Below, one piece after another: positions 49,036-60,686 of a DNA stretch of 64,000 nucleotides. How positions within the stretch are numbered: position 1 is the first letter of the stretch; every line of letters begins with the position of its first letter. The translations under genes and the position numbers were made by a program. This DNA comes from Watersipora subatra. Its lineage: Eukaryota; Bryozoa; Gymnolaemata; Cheilostomatida; Watersiporidae. The stretch spans positions 25,365,191 to 25,429,190 of the forward strand of contig NC_088708.1 in the NCBI RefSeq assembly GCF_963576615.1. Reading direction: 5' to 3'. The notes below the pieces were generated by a model. It saw only the letters and a program-made list of their open reading frames with translations, was not told the DNA's origin and did no database searches.

Positions 49036-51776
49036 CATAGATATATAAACCTAGATTGGCCAATAATAGCTATTCTCATCAGTTGCCTTGTCAGACTTAA
49101 ATAGCACGACGTAACGTCATTGCATTGTACCTCACGCTTGACTGCACTGTTATTACCAATGGAGCTAACGAGGAGAATTTGACAAAATTACATTTATTTT
49201 CACATAAAAACCTTCTTGTATACATAATCAAGTAAACTAAAGCAATTCTGTGATAATATCTGATAACCACCTTATATTAAAACTATAAAAGCTATGAATT
49301 GTTGCACACAAATCGTGAGCCATCAGGGCTTTATTTGCCACCCTCTCCTGTCTCCATTCTCTCTTTTCCCCTTCTCCAAAGAAGAAGTGAGAAGGGGAAA
49401 AGAGAGAAGGGAGAAAGGAGGGGGGCAAATAGCCCACCCACTCAAAGAGCCAGACCCTGGCTAGGGAAATAGACTAATATCATGCTGAACTAAACATGAC
49501 TAAATATGATGAGTATGCAAGTATGTCTCAAGTCAAAAATGAGACAGAATGATTATTTTACAGCTGGCTATGTAGCTGGCTAGGTATCCAAAGCTGAAAT
49601 GTAATGATTGTATCACTAGCATCGTGGATGTTACCAACTATCCACGAGAATATATAGGGTAATTAGGGAGTTCTTTGCTATACCAAGCAAAGAATTCCCT
49701 AATCACAGTTAAGAATCGTGGTGGCTTGACTTTGTCTTTGCCTGTGGTGATTGAGGTTTGCAACCACAGTGAGAGTTCAACACAATGCTATTGTTTAAAG
49801 GTTGACTTGCAATAAAATTCACATTACAGTTATTTGATATCAAAAGATTCACCATGTTTTACTCTGTTGTGTTGTAGGTGCAAAATATGGGGAAATGTGA
49901 TTACAAGCTCTTAAAAGCTCAAAAACAAACAGTTAATCACAGCCACACGAGACCGCCGTAGTTTGGATTCGCTTTCCAAAACGGCTCAAATAGGACATAG
50001 TTGTTACAGGATGGTTTCTGTTTACACTTTCATGCAACCTCATTCGCTGAAATATTTTCACAAATATACTTCACGCATTCAATAAAACTATGTCTATTGT
50101 TCTTACGCGTCTGTTTTATCGCCATTGTAATGCTGTCACTTTTAGCAGTGATATCTTGTAGCTTACCGTAAAAAATCGTTAAACTTATTAACCTTAGCTC
50201 GAAGGAGTAGGCTACATATCATTGTCTGATAACCATGACAAGCCTGTTGGCCACCTGTGATAATCGAAAAGGGCTGCAAAAATTATTTTCGAAGTATTGG
50301 GTCACATGATCAGATTACGACTTGCCGATTGAATAATGCCGAAAGAAAACTGTAAAGTAGCGAGCATCTATATTTGATACGGGGTCTTCGGTAAAACCCG
50401 AAGTGTTTGTCATAAACTAGTGCTACGATAAGTTTTATATTGAGCTTTTTATTGGCCTTTCAATTCACGTGAAAACATACGTGACAAGACAATAACCAAA
50501 CTGTAATGACTACGTCAGAGAAATAAAGAGATTCCGATCTACGGCGGCTTTTCGTTTTTGAGCTTTTAAGAGCTTGTAATCACATTTCCACATATTTAGC
50601 ACCTACAACACAACAGAGTAAGACATGGTGAATCTTTTGATACCAAATAACTGTAATGTGAATTTTGTTGCAAGTCAACCTTTAAGCTACAAAGAAGGGT
50701 CCATCTCAACACCATTGAGGCAATTACAACGAGGTCATCCTGAGGAACTTAAAAGCGCGTCTAAGAACCTTCAATCCAGCAAATTTATTTTATTTTTAGT
50801 TTCTTTCACTAATACCAGAAGTTTAAGGGAAGTGATGGATTTTTGCTTTCCACTAGGCTGGGTTATCTATTTCTATATTTGTAAAGTATTTCTTAACTAA
50901 TCTCTTGGTGATTATAATAGCAGTTGAAAATAAAATCTGTAATAAAAACACTAGCCAAATCATGCCATTAATCTATCACCCATTGAGCAGCATTGATCCA
51001 CCAATGTCTAGCCATAAATTGTAGATTGCATCCATAAACCAAGCCACAAAATATAATGATTGGTGTAATAATGGTTTCTTTTATCTTAGTTTATTGATGT
51101 CACAACATTAGGCTGTAATAGAACTATCTCTTAACCTTAAATGAATAAAAAATCATGCGTGGCGTGCTGACTCGGTCCGACCCGATCTTGGCCCTCATTG
51201 CTGACCTTGAGTCTGGTTCGACCCTGCATTCCTTGGTCTCGTTCCAGCTCTAGCTAAGAAAGCCATTGATTCCATTTCCCTGATCAGATCAAAACTTCTC
51301 AGGCTCATCATATTTAGTCATGTTTAGTTCAACATGATATTAGTCTTTTACCTAACCAGGGTCTGGGTCTTCGGGTGGGTGGGCTATTTGCCCCCCCCCC
51401 CCTCTCTTTTCCCCCTTCTCTCTTTTCCCCTTCTCACTTCTTCTTTGGAGAAGGTGAAAAGAGAGAATGGGGATAGGAGAGGGTGGCAAATAAAGCCCTG
51501 ATAGCTCATGATTTGTGTGCAACATTTCATAGCTTTTATACTTTTAATCTATGGTGGTTATCAGATATTATCACAGAATTGCTTTAGTTTACTTGATTAT
51601 GTATACAAGAAGGTTTTTATGTGAAAATAAATGTAATTTTTTCAAATTCTCCTCATTAGCTCCATAGTTAACAATAGTGCAGTCAAGCGTGAGGTACAAT
51701 ACAATGACGTTACGTCATGCTATTTAAGTCTGACAGGCTTTTTCCCTATTGGCCAATCTAGGTTTATATATCTATG
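49036..51776. mobile_element. Long-inverted-repeat transposon nested in the pogo-type element
   Basis: Termini CATAGATATATAAACCTAG (inverted at the right end) and long arms of about 430 bp, 49036-49470 and 51340-51776, nearly identical. A perfect 8-bp duplication ATGTCGAC lies at 49028-49035 and 51777-51784. Each arm contains a purine/pyrimidine hairpin (CTCTCTTTTCCCCTTCTC and its complement). No transposase. An 8-bp duplication fits hAT or P elements; the CA terminus without CAGGG does not settle which. Confidence 0.85.
49799..50681. mobile_element. TTAA-flanked MITE, copy c (intact)
   Basis: TTAA at 49795-49798 and 50682-50685. Ends AGGTTGACTTGCAATAAAAT and the inverse of AGGTTGACTTGCAACAAAAT. 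883 bp, nested inside the long-inverted-repeat transposon. The best-preserved member of its family here. Confidence 0.85.
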
Positions 51777-52799
51777 ATGTCGACCATTTCCAACATCAGC
51801 CAGGGCTCAATCAAATTCAAGTGTGACGACACGACGAAAAAAAGCGGTAACAGGATATCTAACACGAACACCTGAAATTGAAAGAAGAAAACCTCAGCCT
51901 AAACCTAAACGAGCCAAGAAATCGACAGCTTGCCGACGATTAGAAGCGGTAAAATCAAAGAATCAAGTGAGTCTAGTGACTCAGATGTAGTGGTACCACT
52001 GGACAGCAATTCCTTTGAGCCACTGAGTGATGCTAATGAGCCAAGTTGCATTGAGTCGGGAGATTTGGAAGTGACGGTTGGAGACTTTTGCCTGGTGGAG
52101 TTCACGACGAAGAGGACTAAGGTGTTGTACGTTAGAAAAGTTCTAGCTAAAGACACTGAAAAAACAACTCTATCTGTAGATTTCTGCCGAAGGTCTGGTG
52201 ATGTGTGGGTAAGTTCACCACAGCCTGACATTTCCACTGTCGATTGTAACCAAGCTGTGATGGTTCTCCCACACCCAATCCAGAGCGGAGGCACCGCTCA
52301 TCTGCAAAACATTCTGAATTTTGGGATCGAACTCGCATCAAATGTCAAATGAACTAACTCAAGACCATGCTATTAGCTTGTTTTCGAGGTTTTTCATGAT
52401 TTGTGGAACTTAAATTTATTCCTTTTGTTGTTTCTGATAGATGTTGGTAATAAAAGTTTAATAAAACCTCACAATACTGTGTTTTAATTGATAGTTTCCT
52501 CTTGGCCCATGTATCCTTCACCCCGGCCCAAGTATCCCAAGCTGAAGGATACATGGGCCGACATCATATAACTCTAATTACCGCTGCCGTGTTAAGGTGT
52601 TGGTAATTTCAAGAGCATATTATGTTAGAGCAGGTCTATACATTGTTTCTATATGGGTTGGAAGTAACTGAGAGCAATAATTTGGATGTGGCATAGAAAA
52701 CAAAAAAATGGCACTTTTATTGGCCCATGTATCCCAGCACTTCCCTAATATAATATATATTAATTAATATAATATATATATAATATATATAATCATGTC

Positions 52800-53240
52800 G
52801 CAGGTGTTGTGTATAGAAGTCTATGTGATGAGTATGGCCTTAATAAACCACAACACTGGTGGGAAGCTCCTGGTAAGTTCAATGAAAATGAACGCGCTAA
52901 GATTCTCTGGGACTTCTACATCAGGACTGACAAGCATGTCCTAGCAAATCAACCAGATATAGTCGTGGTAGACAAGGAGAGCAAGAGGGCTACTATAATA
53001 GATATAGCAGTACTCAATGACTACAATGTAGCCAGCAAAGAAAAAGAAAAGGTAGAGAAATATTTCCCTCTTGGAGAAGAGATTGAAAAATTATTGGGGC
53101 ACTGGGCGCAATAACACCGGCGCATAAAATGTGGCTTGCCCAAATACCAACAGCAATCAACTCAGGTGAGTTGCAGAAAAGTGCGCTATTGGGAACAGCT
53201 AAGATCTTGAGGTGAATGCTCAAACTCCCAGGTCTCTGGT
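52800..53240 (+). pseudogene. 3' end of a non-LTR retrotransposon (LINE) ORF2
   Basis: A C-terminal segment of a LINE reverse-transcriptase polyprotein: HWWEAPGKFNENERAKILWD, then NQPDIVVVDKES and ATIIDIAVLNDYNV, a PD...ID pattern common after the RT domain. A one-base shift near 53095 moves to the frame reading GALGAITPAHKMWLAQIPTA and [11 protein letters not shown], then a TGA and a last piece LKLPGLW-stop. This tail is typical of invertebrate LINEs. 5'-truncated, frameshifted and dead. A TA microsatellite follows. Confidence 0.75.
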
Positions 53241-53303
53241 AGGAGACTCGAGTCAGAGCAGAAATTACCACCCATACGAGTTAACAGGGGTGAGGAAGTA
53301 AGT

Positions 53304-53304
53304 T

Positions 53305-53354
<50 letters not shown>

Positions 53355-53480
53355 CTATATATAGATATATATATATATATATATATACTTGTATAGATAT
53401 ATATAGATATATATATACATATATATATCGGTATATAGGTAGGTATATATATATGCCGGTATATATATAGATATATAGCT
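53304..53480. repeat. TA microsatellite with GATA interruptions
   Basis: (TA)n interrupted by TAGATATATA and TAGGTA motifs; it follows the LINE 3' end and could be its tail. Confidence 0.9.
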
Positions 53481-53544
53481 TTAGTCATTTTGCATTGCGT
53501 ATCGCAGAATTTTGTTTATTTTAACCGACATAATCAAATCGGCT

Positions 53545-53720
53545 CATAATGCATACCACGTTGATTAATTGGTAAGATATTTGCCTGGTGAACGGGAGGT
53601 TCCGAGATCAAATCCAGCTTGAAGCGGATATTTCATTGCAACATTTTAATACCTATAGCTGGACACACTAAAGTACAGAATCATAGAAAACACACAAACG
53701 CTGAGATTTATATTTATTGA
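53545..53720 (+). mobile_element. tRNA-derived SINE
   Basis: A-box-like TTAATTGGTAAGATATTTGC, B-box-like GAGATCAAATCCAG, then a body with AGCTGGACACAC and CACAAACGCTGAGATTTATA, shared with the SINE at 1005. Confidence 0.65.
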
Positions 53721-54014
53721 TATGTATACTTGTCTGTGTTTTGGAATTGTTTGCTCATTGCTGAAATACTCGAATAGCTATCCTTATGTTAATGTGCTAT
53801 TATTAAGCTTTAATGAACTGAACAACTTTCAAAAGTTTGAATAGCCTTTTTTGACAAGATATATATCTTTTTTTTTGCATTACAATTTTTTGAATTTAAG
53901 CAGAAAGCACAACAGATAAATGTGTAGTTGGTAAACGTTTTGTAAAATTATTTTACTTTTTGATTGTAAGAAAATTGTTTGGTCGATTAGACCAACACAT
54001 AACTTTTCACTTCT

Positions 54015-54235
54015 TCTTTTGGCTCTTTCTATTCAGGGGACCACTACCACGAGCAGTATAGCCTGGTACCAAATATATTGTGAGCATTTTGGGCATCAGA
54101 TTTGGCTCAGGAGCAATTGTGGCTGGATGCCCTTCTTAACATCACCAATGGTCCTCCTGTGATTTGAACCACTGACCTGCTGATTGTATGCTAGCGTACT
54201 AATCACTGAACCATGACTGCAATGCTTAACTTTTC
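54015..54235 (-). mobile_element. tRNA-derived SINE with good A and B boxes
   Basis: On the - strand: CATGGTTCAGTGATTAGTAC (A box) and AGTGGTTCAAATCAC (B box), then a body towards 54015 (GGATGCCCTTCTTAACATCA on the + strand). A third SINE type by its body. Confidence 0.65.
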
Positions 54236-54399
54236 ACTCAATAGGATTATGCAACTTGAGAGGCCAAATAATTTTGGCTGAACAGCCATTGCATCATTGT
54301 CATTGTTTTTTAATTACCCAATTCGTCAGTGACCCAGTTTATGTTTACAAAGTTCATCAGTTCAATGCAAAATGGATTTTGAGATGTCCATACAAAAGT

Positions 54400-54498
54400 G
54401 TACTTTTACAAGAGTGTATTTTTACAAGAGTGTATTTTTACAAGAGTGTATTTTTACAAGAGTGTATTTTTACAAGAGTGTATTTTTACAAGAGTGTT
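54400..54498. repeat. 16-bp tandem repeat, 6 copies
   Basis: Unit TTTTTACAAGAGTGTA; nearly perfect copies, so recent. Confidence 0.9.
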
Positions 54499-54540
54499 TT
54501 TTCAGTGACCAATCCTAGGAAATCTCTGCTTGGCAGTTAA

Positions 54541-55272
54541 TACAGTCCAAAACCAAAATCTCCTTGTTGGTTTTTTCAGATGTGGAAGGACCACCATGTT
54601 ACATAACCTATATAACTGCTGTCAAACTTGTTACCTCTAAAAATTTTATCTCTAGTTCTCATTTGTTTGTTCTCACTACCTATATGACAGGTTGTGTTTA
54701 ATGCTTCTATCTTAATACATTTAGCTATATTATGGAATGGCTGTGTACTTGTGGTTGAACAACAAATGTGCAGTAAATTTGAGTATGGCTATCAAAAATA
54801 TAATCGGCCAATTGATTTCCAGATAGCAAATGTTGGCTCTTAAGTCTGAAACTTATAATCTGCTACAGAATGATACTAACCTCTACATCTCACGATGTTA
54901 TACAGTTTAACAGCTGAATAACAGCTGTAAAACAGCTTTATGACAGCTTCACTGTCATAAAGCATGTTTTTACATGTAGAGGTAAATGTAAATTACATAG
55001 CATAATTTAATACTTTGTTCACTTGTTAAACTTTTTAACTTATATTTTTTGTAACTAATGTAGAGTTCTAATGCTTATCTAAAAAAATATATAGTAGATT
55101 ACTACATTCACTTGATATTTTGTCTGAATTCGGATTTTTCTACCCTTGTTAAAGTCAATAAAGATAACTCCAAGTTTTGGTTGTATGTGTAAAAAGAAAA
55201 TTATAACCTCAGTTTATGTTAAGCCATAGACAGCGTTACTTTCTTCTCATAGTTGATCAACATGGAATGTTT
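54541..55272. other. Intergenic, no gene seen
   Basis: AT-rich sequence with no exon or repeat structure recognised beyond a small direct repeat of ACAGCT near 54905-54950. Confidence 0.4.
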
Positions 55273-55557
55273 GTCATCATACACAAGCTTACAGACATCA
55301 AGGTGTCAACATGAAGTGATGTGGTAGCCAGTAAGAGGTTTGTGCATCATACACAAGCTTACACGCATCAAGGTGTCAACATGAAGTGATGTGGTAGCCA
55401 GTAAGAGGCTTGTGCATCATACACAAGCTTACACGTGTCAAGGTGTCAACATGAAGTGATGTGGTAGCCAGTAAGAGGCTTGTGCATCATACACAAGCTT
55501 ACACGCATCAAGGTGTCAACATGAAGTGATGTGGTAGCCAGTAAGAGGCTTGTGCAT
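55273..55557. repeat. 70-bp tandem repeat, 4 copies
   Basis: Units begin CATCATACACAAGCTTACA and end AGTAAGAGGCTTGTG; copies 2-4 are almost identical, copy 1 slightly diverged. Confidence 0.95.
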
Positions 55558-57168
55558 CAGAAACTCATAGTGAAAAAGTTTGTACAAAAACCCTTTCTGG
55601 TCTGTATATTGTACTTCATGCTAAGAACTCTATTGGATTATAACTACTGTTTTCTTAGAGATTCATAGAATTGTTAGCCGATATATACCCTTAAAGGTCG
55701 GTAGAGATGCCGACATCTTTGAATTCAAACATTTAGTTTGTAGCTCCAAACTGTAACATAAAGGAGAGAACATCTGTGAAACAAAGCGGTCTAAAGCAAT
55801 CTCAATCACAAAGGCTAGTAAAAGAAGAGTGAGAGGCAAGTAGAAGGCAAGACTAGCAACCAACTAGAGCGATCAACAGGTTTTAAATACTTCAATAGAA
55901 TCAACAAAAGACCTGCTGTTACCTATTCCATAAGCTGACCATGAACATTTGTTGTGTAGTTGATAGACATGAAGTAACTAGTGCCATAACAGTGAGCAGA
56001 AGCTATGTAAGAGAATTCTCCGAAAGGAGGGTGTGGCTACAGTTCAATAAAACTGAGACTAGTACTTAGAAATAACTGCCATGGAGCCCGGCGTTCCTCA
56101 AGAGTTCCGGTATTTTCAATCCGATAGTCTGTTTGGTTGGTTAGGTTTTCTCTCGCGACTACATTCCGTGAGCTCGTTCATCGAGGGCAACTGTCCTTAA
56201 GGCATGCGAAGGCATATTCTTGAGTTTCTAGTTAGATGGTTGTTCAAGAGGCTGGTTTTCAGCAACCAGATGAGGTTTTGAAACCAAATATTTTTGGCAG
56301 CCTGGCAGAAGGCACACAGCATATTCGTGTGAAGTTTGGACAAAATTGGCCAAAAAACGTGGAAGCTCATAGCATTTACGTAGAATAACGGACAAACAAT
56401 GACAAAGTGGGATTGATTAATACATGTATATTTGTATCATAAGGTAATTTGAACATATGCATTTTAACATAGAAAATATAATAACATAACAAATGAGAAC
56501 TTAATCGGATCCCAAATACGTTAAAGGCTTAGAAATAGAAAATAGACAAATGATAAAAGAAATAACTTATATAAGAGTGTAATAATAATAATACTAATTA
56601 TTTTAGCATGAAGCTTTTTAGTCTATTATCTTTTAAATATATCTGTAATAGCAGCAGTACTTTTATTTTGTGAACATTGCATAATACAAAACCTTTTACA
56701 GTGCATGAATTTCTTTTAGCCAGAGAACTAGGCTACCAAGCAAGTATGACAATTAATATAGAATGGTCTAAAGGTATGAAACTTTATTGGTTAAACAAGT
56801 TATACAAGTTAAACACTGATTCTGGTGGTTATAGGGGCTCTAAATATTGATTTATCGAATAAAAAGTGTTGTATTTAATCATTATTCTAAAAGGAAGGAA
56901 ATGCAACTCCTTTTTCCACACCCCAAGCTCACGCCAAAGTTAACTGTCTAGAAACTATGAGTGTCTTCTATTTTATGACGTTAACAAAACCATTCTCAGT
57001 TTTGCCAATATATAGGTTAGAATACTTCACATGAAGTGTTTGAATTGTTCAAGCTAGGCATTAAAACAAACCTAAATGTCACATTTCACTAGTAACACAA
57101 ATGCTGTAACCATAAAATGACTAATGGTTCAAAGCTATAACTATTGCATGCAATGATACATCGTTATG
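55558..57168. other. Downstream of the SLC38A9-like gene, no gene seen
   Basis: Likely contains the SLC38A9-like 3' UTR. An AATAAA on the - strand at 56788-56783 is a possible poly(A) signal. The - strand frame at 55663-55863 opens with TTG, not ATG, and is not accepted. Confidence 0.4.
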
Positions 57169-57340
57169 TCACCATGGCATGAAGAATTGGGCTATGAAAT
57201 TGGTTAGTACAAGTACAACAAGCAGTACATGCATTGAGGTCTTCACTATAGTCAACTGGTCCTTCTTTTTCTCTGCTAGCAAATAGATCAATGCAGGTAA
57301 AATGAAGCCGTAATTTTGCCCACAGAAAGAGCCTGTGTAC
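57169..57340 (-). CDS. SLC38A9: SLC38A9-like last exon
   Basis: Acceptor ATATTGTAG; encodes YTGSFCGQNYGFILPALIYL, a charged EKKKDQ loop, and a last TM helix (HVLLVVLVLTNFIAQFF), with TGA at 57171-57169. Confidence 0.87.
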
Positions 57341-59298
57341 CTACAATATACGATGTTACAGAGAGTTGAGCAAAGGCGCAGCTTAACAGTTTTAAAACAA
57401 TTCTTGTTCTTATTTTTAGCTATAATATTTTTTGACAGCCCGTGTTATCATTCAATTGTACAAAGACATTAGCTGCAATAAAATAAGGTCTATGCTTTTG
57501 CACTGGTTGATATAGATTGGTTGTTTTAATAGTGACATCATCACCGGTCTATGCATGGCAGGGGAGGCTAAAACTATCTGCATGCCTGAAAGTTGGCTAA
57601 GATAGGAGCTGCTTTAGGTTGGATGCATTTCATTCTACTACCAGGTACCTTTTTAAAAGAACCACATGTGGTTACCCAAACTCTCTATACATGAATGTTT
57701 GGTTACCCAAACTCTCTATATCAGCATATATCTACTCGTAAATCGAGAATAAAAATTTGAAGTGAATTTCATTTCTCAAGTTTCAATCTGATATGGTTAG
57801 CCGAAAGGCAATAGTATTCTGCAGTGAGTTTTGGTGACGTGTAGCCATCAAAAGTTAGAAAAGTGTGACAAGGTTATACCTGAACAAATTTGGACACTTG
57901 GCTGCTGTTCCACCAATCAGCAAACACCAAAAAGTTATTTCAAAAAGAGTCATTGCAGTTGCTGCCTATACAATATTTCATACTTTTTTAGTCTAGTTGT
58001 TAAGAGCGGACAACTCTTGCCAAGCTTTGGTCCCCAACATATCTACTAGACAGGCAGTTTGTTAAAAAAGTTGCGTTAAGGCACAGCCATGAAAAGCATA
58101 AGAGTATATAGCATTCCAACATTGTTTCTACCTGCTTACCTTAGGATAGTCCCGATCTGAGCAAAGAACCTCGCGAACATGAGGCAGACCACAATGACGA
58201 TCAGATTCAGAGCTACCACGTGTTTCCAACTGAAAGAGACAGTAGACTGTGGTCCTACTCAAATTCATGAACTTTTTTAGCCACTTCCATAGAAAATCCC
58301 ACGTTTGAGTTTATAAGATTGTAAAAAGATCTCAAACTCATTCCAACAAATTAAAAGTAGCAGAATTATGGCAAGAAACATTGCATCATCCCAACAAGAC
58401 TTACCTTGGCCAGATGGAGCCAAAGAAGGTATTCAGGAGTTGTATTCTCATGATATACATGGTTAGCGGGTATAATGTAATCATCTGCGCAAAGATACAG
58501 ACTCTTGCAACAAAGGCTAGAGGGTCTTCAGGTAGGAAGTTGTTCAAAAAATTCTAAAAATTAGGTTTAAAGTGTCGTGTATTTGATGCTTTTATATTGG
58601 AAATCTGTTTATATAAAACTAGTAGACAGTCACTTGCAAAGATTAAAAACAAACCTTGCAAGAAAGCATTAATAGTTGATAATGAATAACTTATGTATAA
58701 ATGTATAGCTCATTTCAGTTCTTCTGTTGTTCTAGTTTAAACTCCAAATGAAATAATCTGGTCTGTTTACAGCTTACTAACTTGTGCTGTTATTTGCACT
58801 GATTTTAACAAGAAACAAGCTGAACTCCCACAAGTTTTATGTGATCCCCTGTTTACCCACAAACCCCTGTTTACCCACAAACCCCTGTTTACTCACAATG
58901 GCGAGCTCATTTTCAAAATACTATCAGATTTAAAATATGTTAAACTGTCACTCAGAGACATTGGTGACTTCTTATCACTTTTAGAAGAATGGCAGATAAA
59001 TTTCCAGCTACTAGTGTGATTAGATTATGAATATACAATATATTATCTGAGTTGAAGTTTGATGCTGCTAGAGTTCCATAAAATCTCTGAGAGGCTTTCA
59101 ACTGACATATTCCACCTTAAGTAATTTTGTGTGTATATAATGTACAGCGGAAATGAGAATCAAGCTGAAGTTTGTTGAAGAGTAACTTACCTGATCGATG
59201 CAGTCTTTACTGATCATAGGCCAACCAGCATAGAATGCGCATCCAACATATGTGTATGTAAGTGTTACACATATATACGCTATTGTCAGGTCTCTCAC
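57169..59298 (-). CDS. SLC38A9: SLC38A9-like lysosomal amino-acid transporter, C-terminal four exons
   Basis: SLC38A9 is a lysosomal-membrane transceptor that senses luminal arginine and signals to Rag/Ragulator-mTORC1. Exons: complement(join(57169..57340, 58140..58229, 58405..58553, 59191..59298)), 519 nt, 172 aa plus stop, all GT-AG with matching phases. In order: VRDLTIAYICVTLTYTYVGC and PMISKDCIDQ (one TM, then a lumenal loop with Cys); NFLNNFLPEDPLAFVARVCI and YPLTMYIMRIQ (TM); WKHVVALNLIVIVVCLMFAR (TM); YTGSFCGQNYGFILPALIYL and a last TM ending AQFFMPW-stop. These match the last TM helices of SLC38A9 and related SLC38 proteins; the DPLAFVARV block favours SLC38A9. The open acceptor at 59299 shows that upstream exons exist; none was recognised between 59300 and 64000. 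Confidence 0.82.
58140..58229 (-). CDS. SLC38A9: SLC38A9-like exon (2nd from last)
   Basis: Acceptor CTCTTTCAG, donor CTAAG|GTAAGC, phase 2 on both sides. One TM helix (LNLIVIVVCLMFARFFA). Confidence 0.85.
58405..58553 (-). CDS. SLC38A9: SLC38A9-like exon (3rd from last)
   Basis: Acceptor AATTTTTAG, donor CCAAG|GTAAGT, phase 0 in, 2 out. Encodes NNFLPEDPLAFVARVCIFAQ, the most diagnostic segment. Confidence 0.88.
59191..59298 (-). CDS. SLC38A9: SLC38A9-like exon (4th from last)
   Basis: 36 codons, phase 0 to 0. Acceptor ATTAACAG, donor GATCAG|GTAAGT. One hydrophobic helix followed by a Cys-containing loop. Confidence 0.82.
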
Positions 59299-59870
59299 CT
59301 GTTAATACAAGATGGCAGCGCATGAGGGCATAGACTGCTAGTAAGCTTTTTTGCTTGAGGTCTATGCATATGCTAATATACTGTCAAGTATATTAGCATA
59401 TAGTATATATATAGTATATAGTACTGCCTGTATTTCTCAGGCTAAAGGTACTTTCAGTTCAAATCTTGATGTCTATGCACATGCCAATATACTATTAGGG
59501 CTGTGTTTTTTGATTAGATATGTTCTAAGGTTTTTTGATAAATCAAACTGTCTAAATTTATTAAGTTTTTTTATCATAACACAAGAACCTCAACAGGTAT
59601 TACAAATGACACGGTGTATTCAAACTTTAGCGATACCAGATATCTGCCAGAAGCAAACATTAATCTAAAACCCCAAAAATAACAGATTGGAAACTGTAGC
59701 CCGAGGCCATATAATGGTCAGCAAATGACAGTGTTTCATTTTTTATGGATATTCTCCAAATAAATCAACACTATCTCTATGTACTACTCTTACCTCTCAA
59801 CTCACTAGTTTTATCACAAATATATTCTATTTTACAATTTATTCTGTTTAATCTATATATAGTTATAAGT
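59299..59870. other. Upstream of SLC38A9-like exons, no gene seen
   Basis: Contains a diverged duplication: 'GTCTATGCATATGCTAATATACT' like sequence near 59360 and again near 59470. No SLC38A9 exon was recognised. Confidence 0.4.
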
Positions 59871-59872
59871 GT

Positions 59873-60050
59873 TGGTTTGTTTGTTGGTTTGTTTGTTGGT
59901 TTGTTTGTTTGTCATATGTTCACTTATAGCAAAAGAATACGCACGAAAAGACTGCTTCGCATTATAATTGAACTCGGAAACTCCAGTTTTATAAAAAAGC
60001 ATGATATCCACTAAGCCATGTGGCTACCTTACCATACAATGGAACAATTG
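59873..60050 (-). mobile_element. tRNA-derived SINE with TTTG-rich tail
   Basis: On the - strand: A-box-like TGGCTTAGTGGATATCATGC and B-box-like GAGTTCAATTATAATGC; the tail side (59873-59912) is a (TTGGTTTGTTTG)n microsatellite. Confidence 0.6.
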
Positions 60051-60475
60051 TGGACATAGTTATTACACCTGCCATTATTTAATCGCAATGGTTAAAATAC
60101 GCATGCTTTAGCTAGCACGCTTAAACTACTAAAAGAAACATATGTGCCCAAACTTTCCCAAATGCTAGAAATATTTGTATATAATTATATTATATTATAG
60201 TATGAACTTAATTAAACTTATGGCAAGCACCAAAATAAACAAACACCTTCATTTATAAGTTATAATGGTAAATGTTGTATATGTAGATTAAAAATAAATT
60301 TTCTGTTCAAAAACTTTTTTACTAATCGGGCATCGCCATGCATTCAGCTAATTATACCATATATACGCTACCTATAGTGTGACACATTTTAGAATTCATA
60401 AACTTACTTGAGGAAGCTCTTTGAATAACATTAAAAAAAGTTTTCTGTTAGTAGTTTGGGGGGCCGTTCAGTAAA

Positions 60476-60642
60476 GCAGTGATACAGTGATACAGTGATA
60501 CAGTGATACAGTGATACAGTGATACAGTGATACAGTGATACAGTGATACAGTGATACAGTGATACAGTGATACAGTGATACAGTGATACAGTGATACAGT
60601 GATACAGTGATACAGTGATACAGTGATACAGTGATACAGTGA
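60476..60642. repeat. 8-bp tandem repeat, about 20 copies
   Basis: Perfect GATACAGT units; probably polymorphic in length. Confidence 0.97.
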
Positions 60643-60686
60643 TTTAGTAAAGAAGTTATAATATGGGGAGAATATCTCGGGGCAGT

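Larger units (their letters stand above)
47548..52352 (+). pseudogene. pogo/Jerky-like DDE transposase, broken
   Basis: Pieces in order: a start-like MPQNYKRRPS at 47589 in one frame; the main frame to 48414 with HTH (SVRQAAGLYNVPRNTLSRYL), a CENPB-type region and the first catalytic Asp in YKLDETGF (48154); a frameshifted stretch with the second Asp in ILIMDNH followed by a premature TAA at 48502-48504; then 48543-49035 with the third-Asp motif TQPLDQTVFGP and the SGFQSARIWPYDRNIF block; finally, after the nested insertion, about 51785-52352, a C-terminal tail (DFCLVEFTTKRTKVLYVRKV). At least two frameshifts, a nonsense codon in the catalytic motif and a 2.7 kb insertion make it inactive. 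Confidence 0.85.
46985..52745 (+). mobile_element. pogo-type DNA transposon with nested insertions
   Basis: The left end GGGGAGAGTTGGGATACATG and the right end (other strand) GGGAAGTGCTGGGATACATG are both followed inward by GGCC; TA flanks both sides. Several sub-terminal copies of GGCCCATGTATCC lie at 47380-47450 and 52500-52560. It carries a decayed DDE transposase on the + strand. 2.74 kb of its length is a later insertion (49036-51776). Confidence 0.85.

Noticed and set aside
49237..49437. Frame with a proline/serine/phenylalanine-rich start (MGYLPPSFLPSLFSPSHFFF)
   Set aside because: It is the polypyrimidine hairpin in the arm of the long-inverted-repeat element.
50625..50900. 91-codon + strand frame starting MVNLLIPNNCN
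   Set aside because: Its first part is the right end of the TTAA MITE and the rest lies inside the long-inverted-repeat transposon.
55663..55863. - strand frame with a hydrophobic N-terminus, like a signal peptide
   Set aside because: It opens with TTG (no ATG), has no splice context or family match, and low-complexity hydrophobic runs are common in T-rich DNA.
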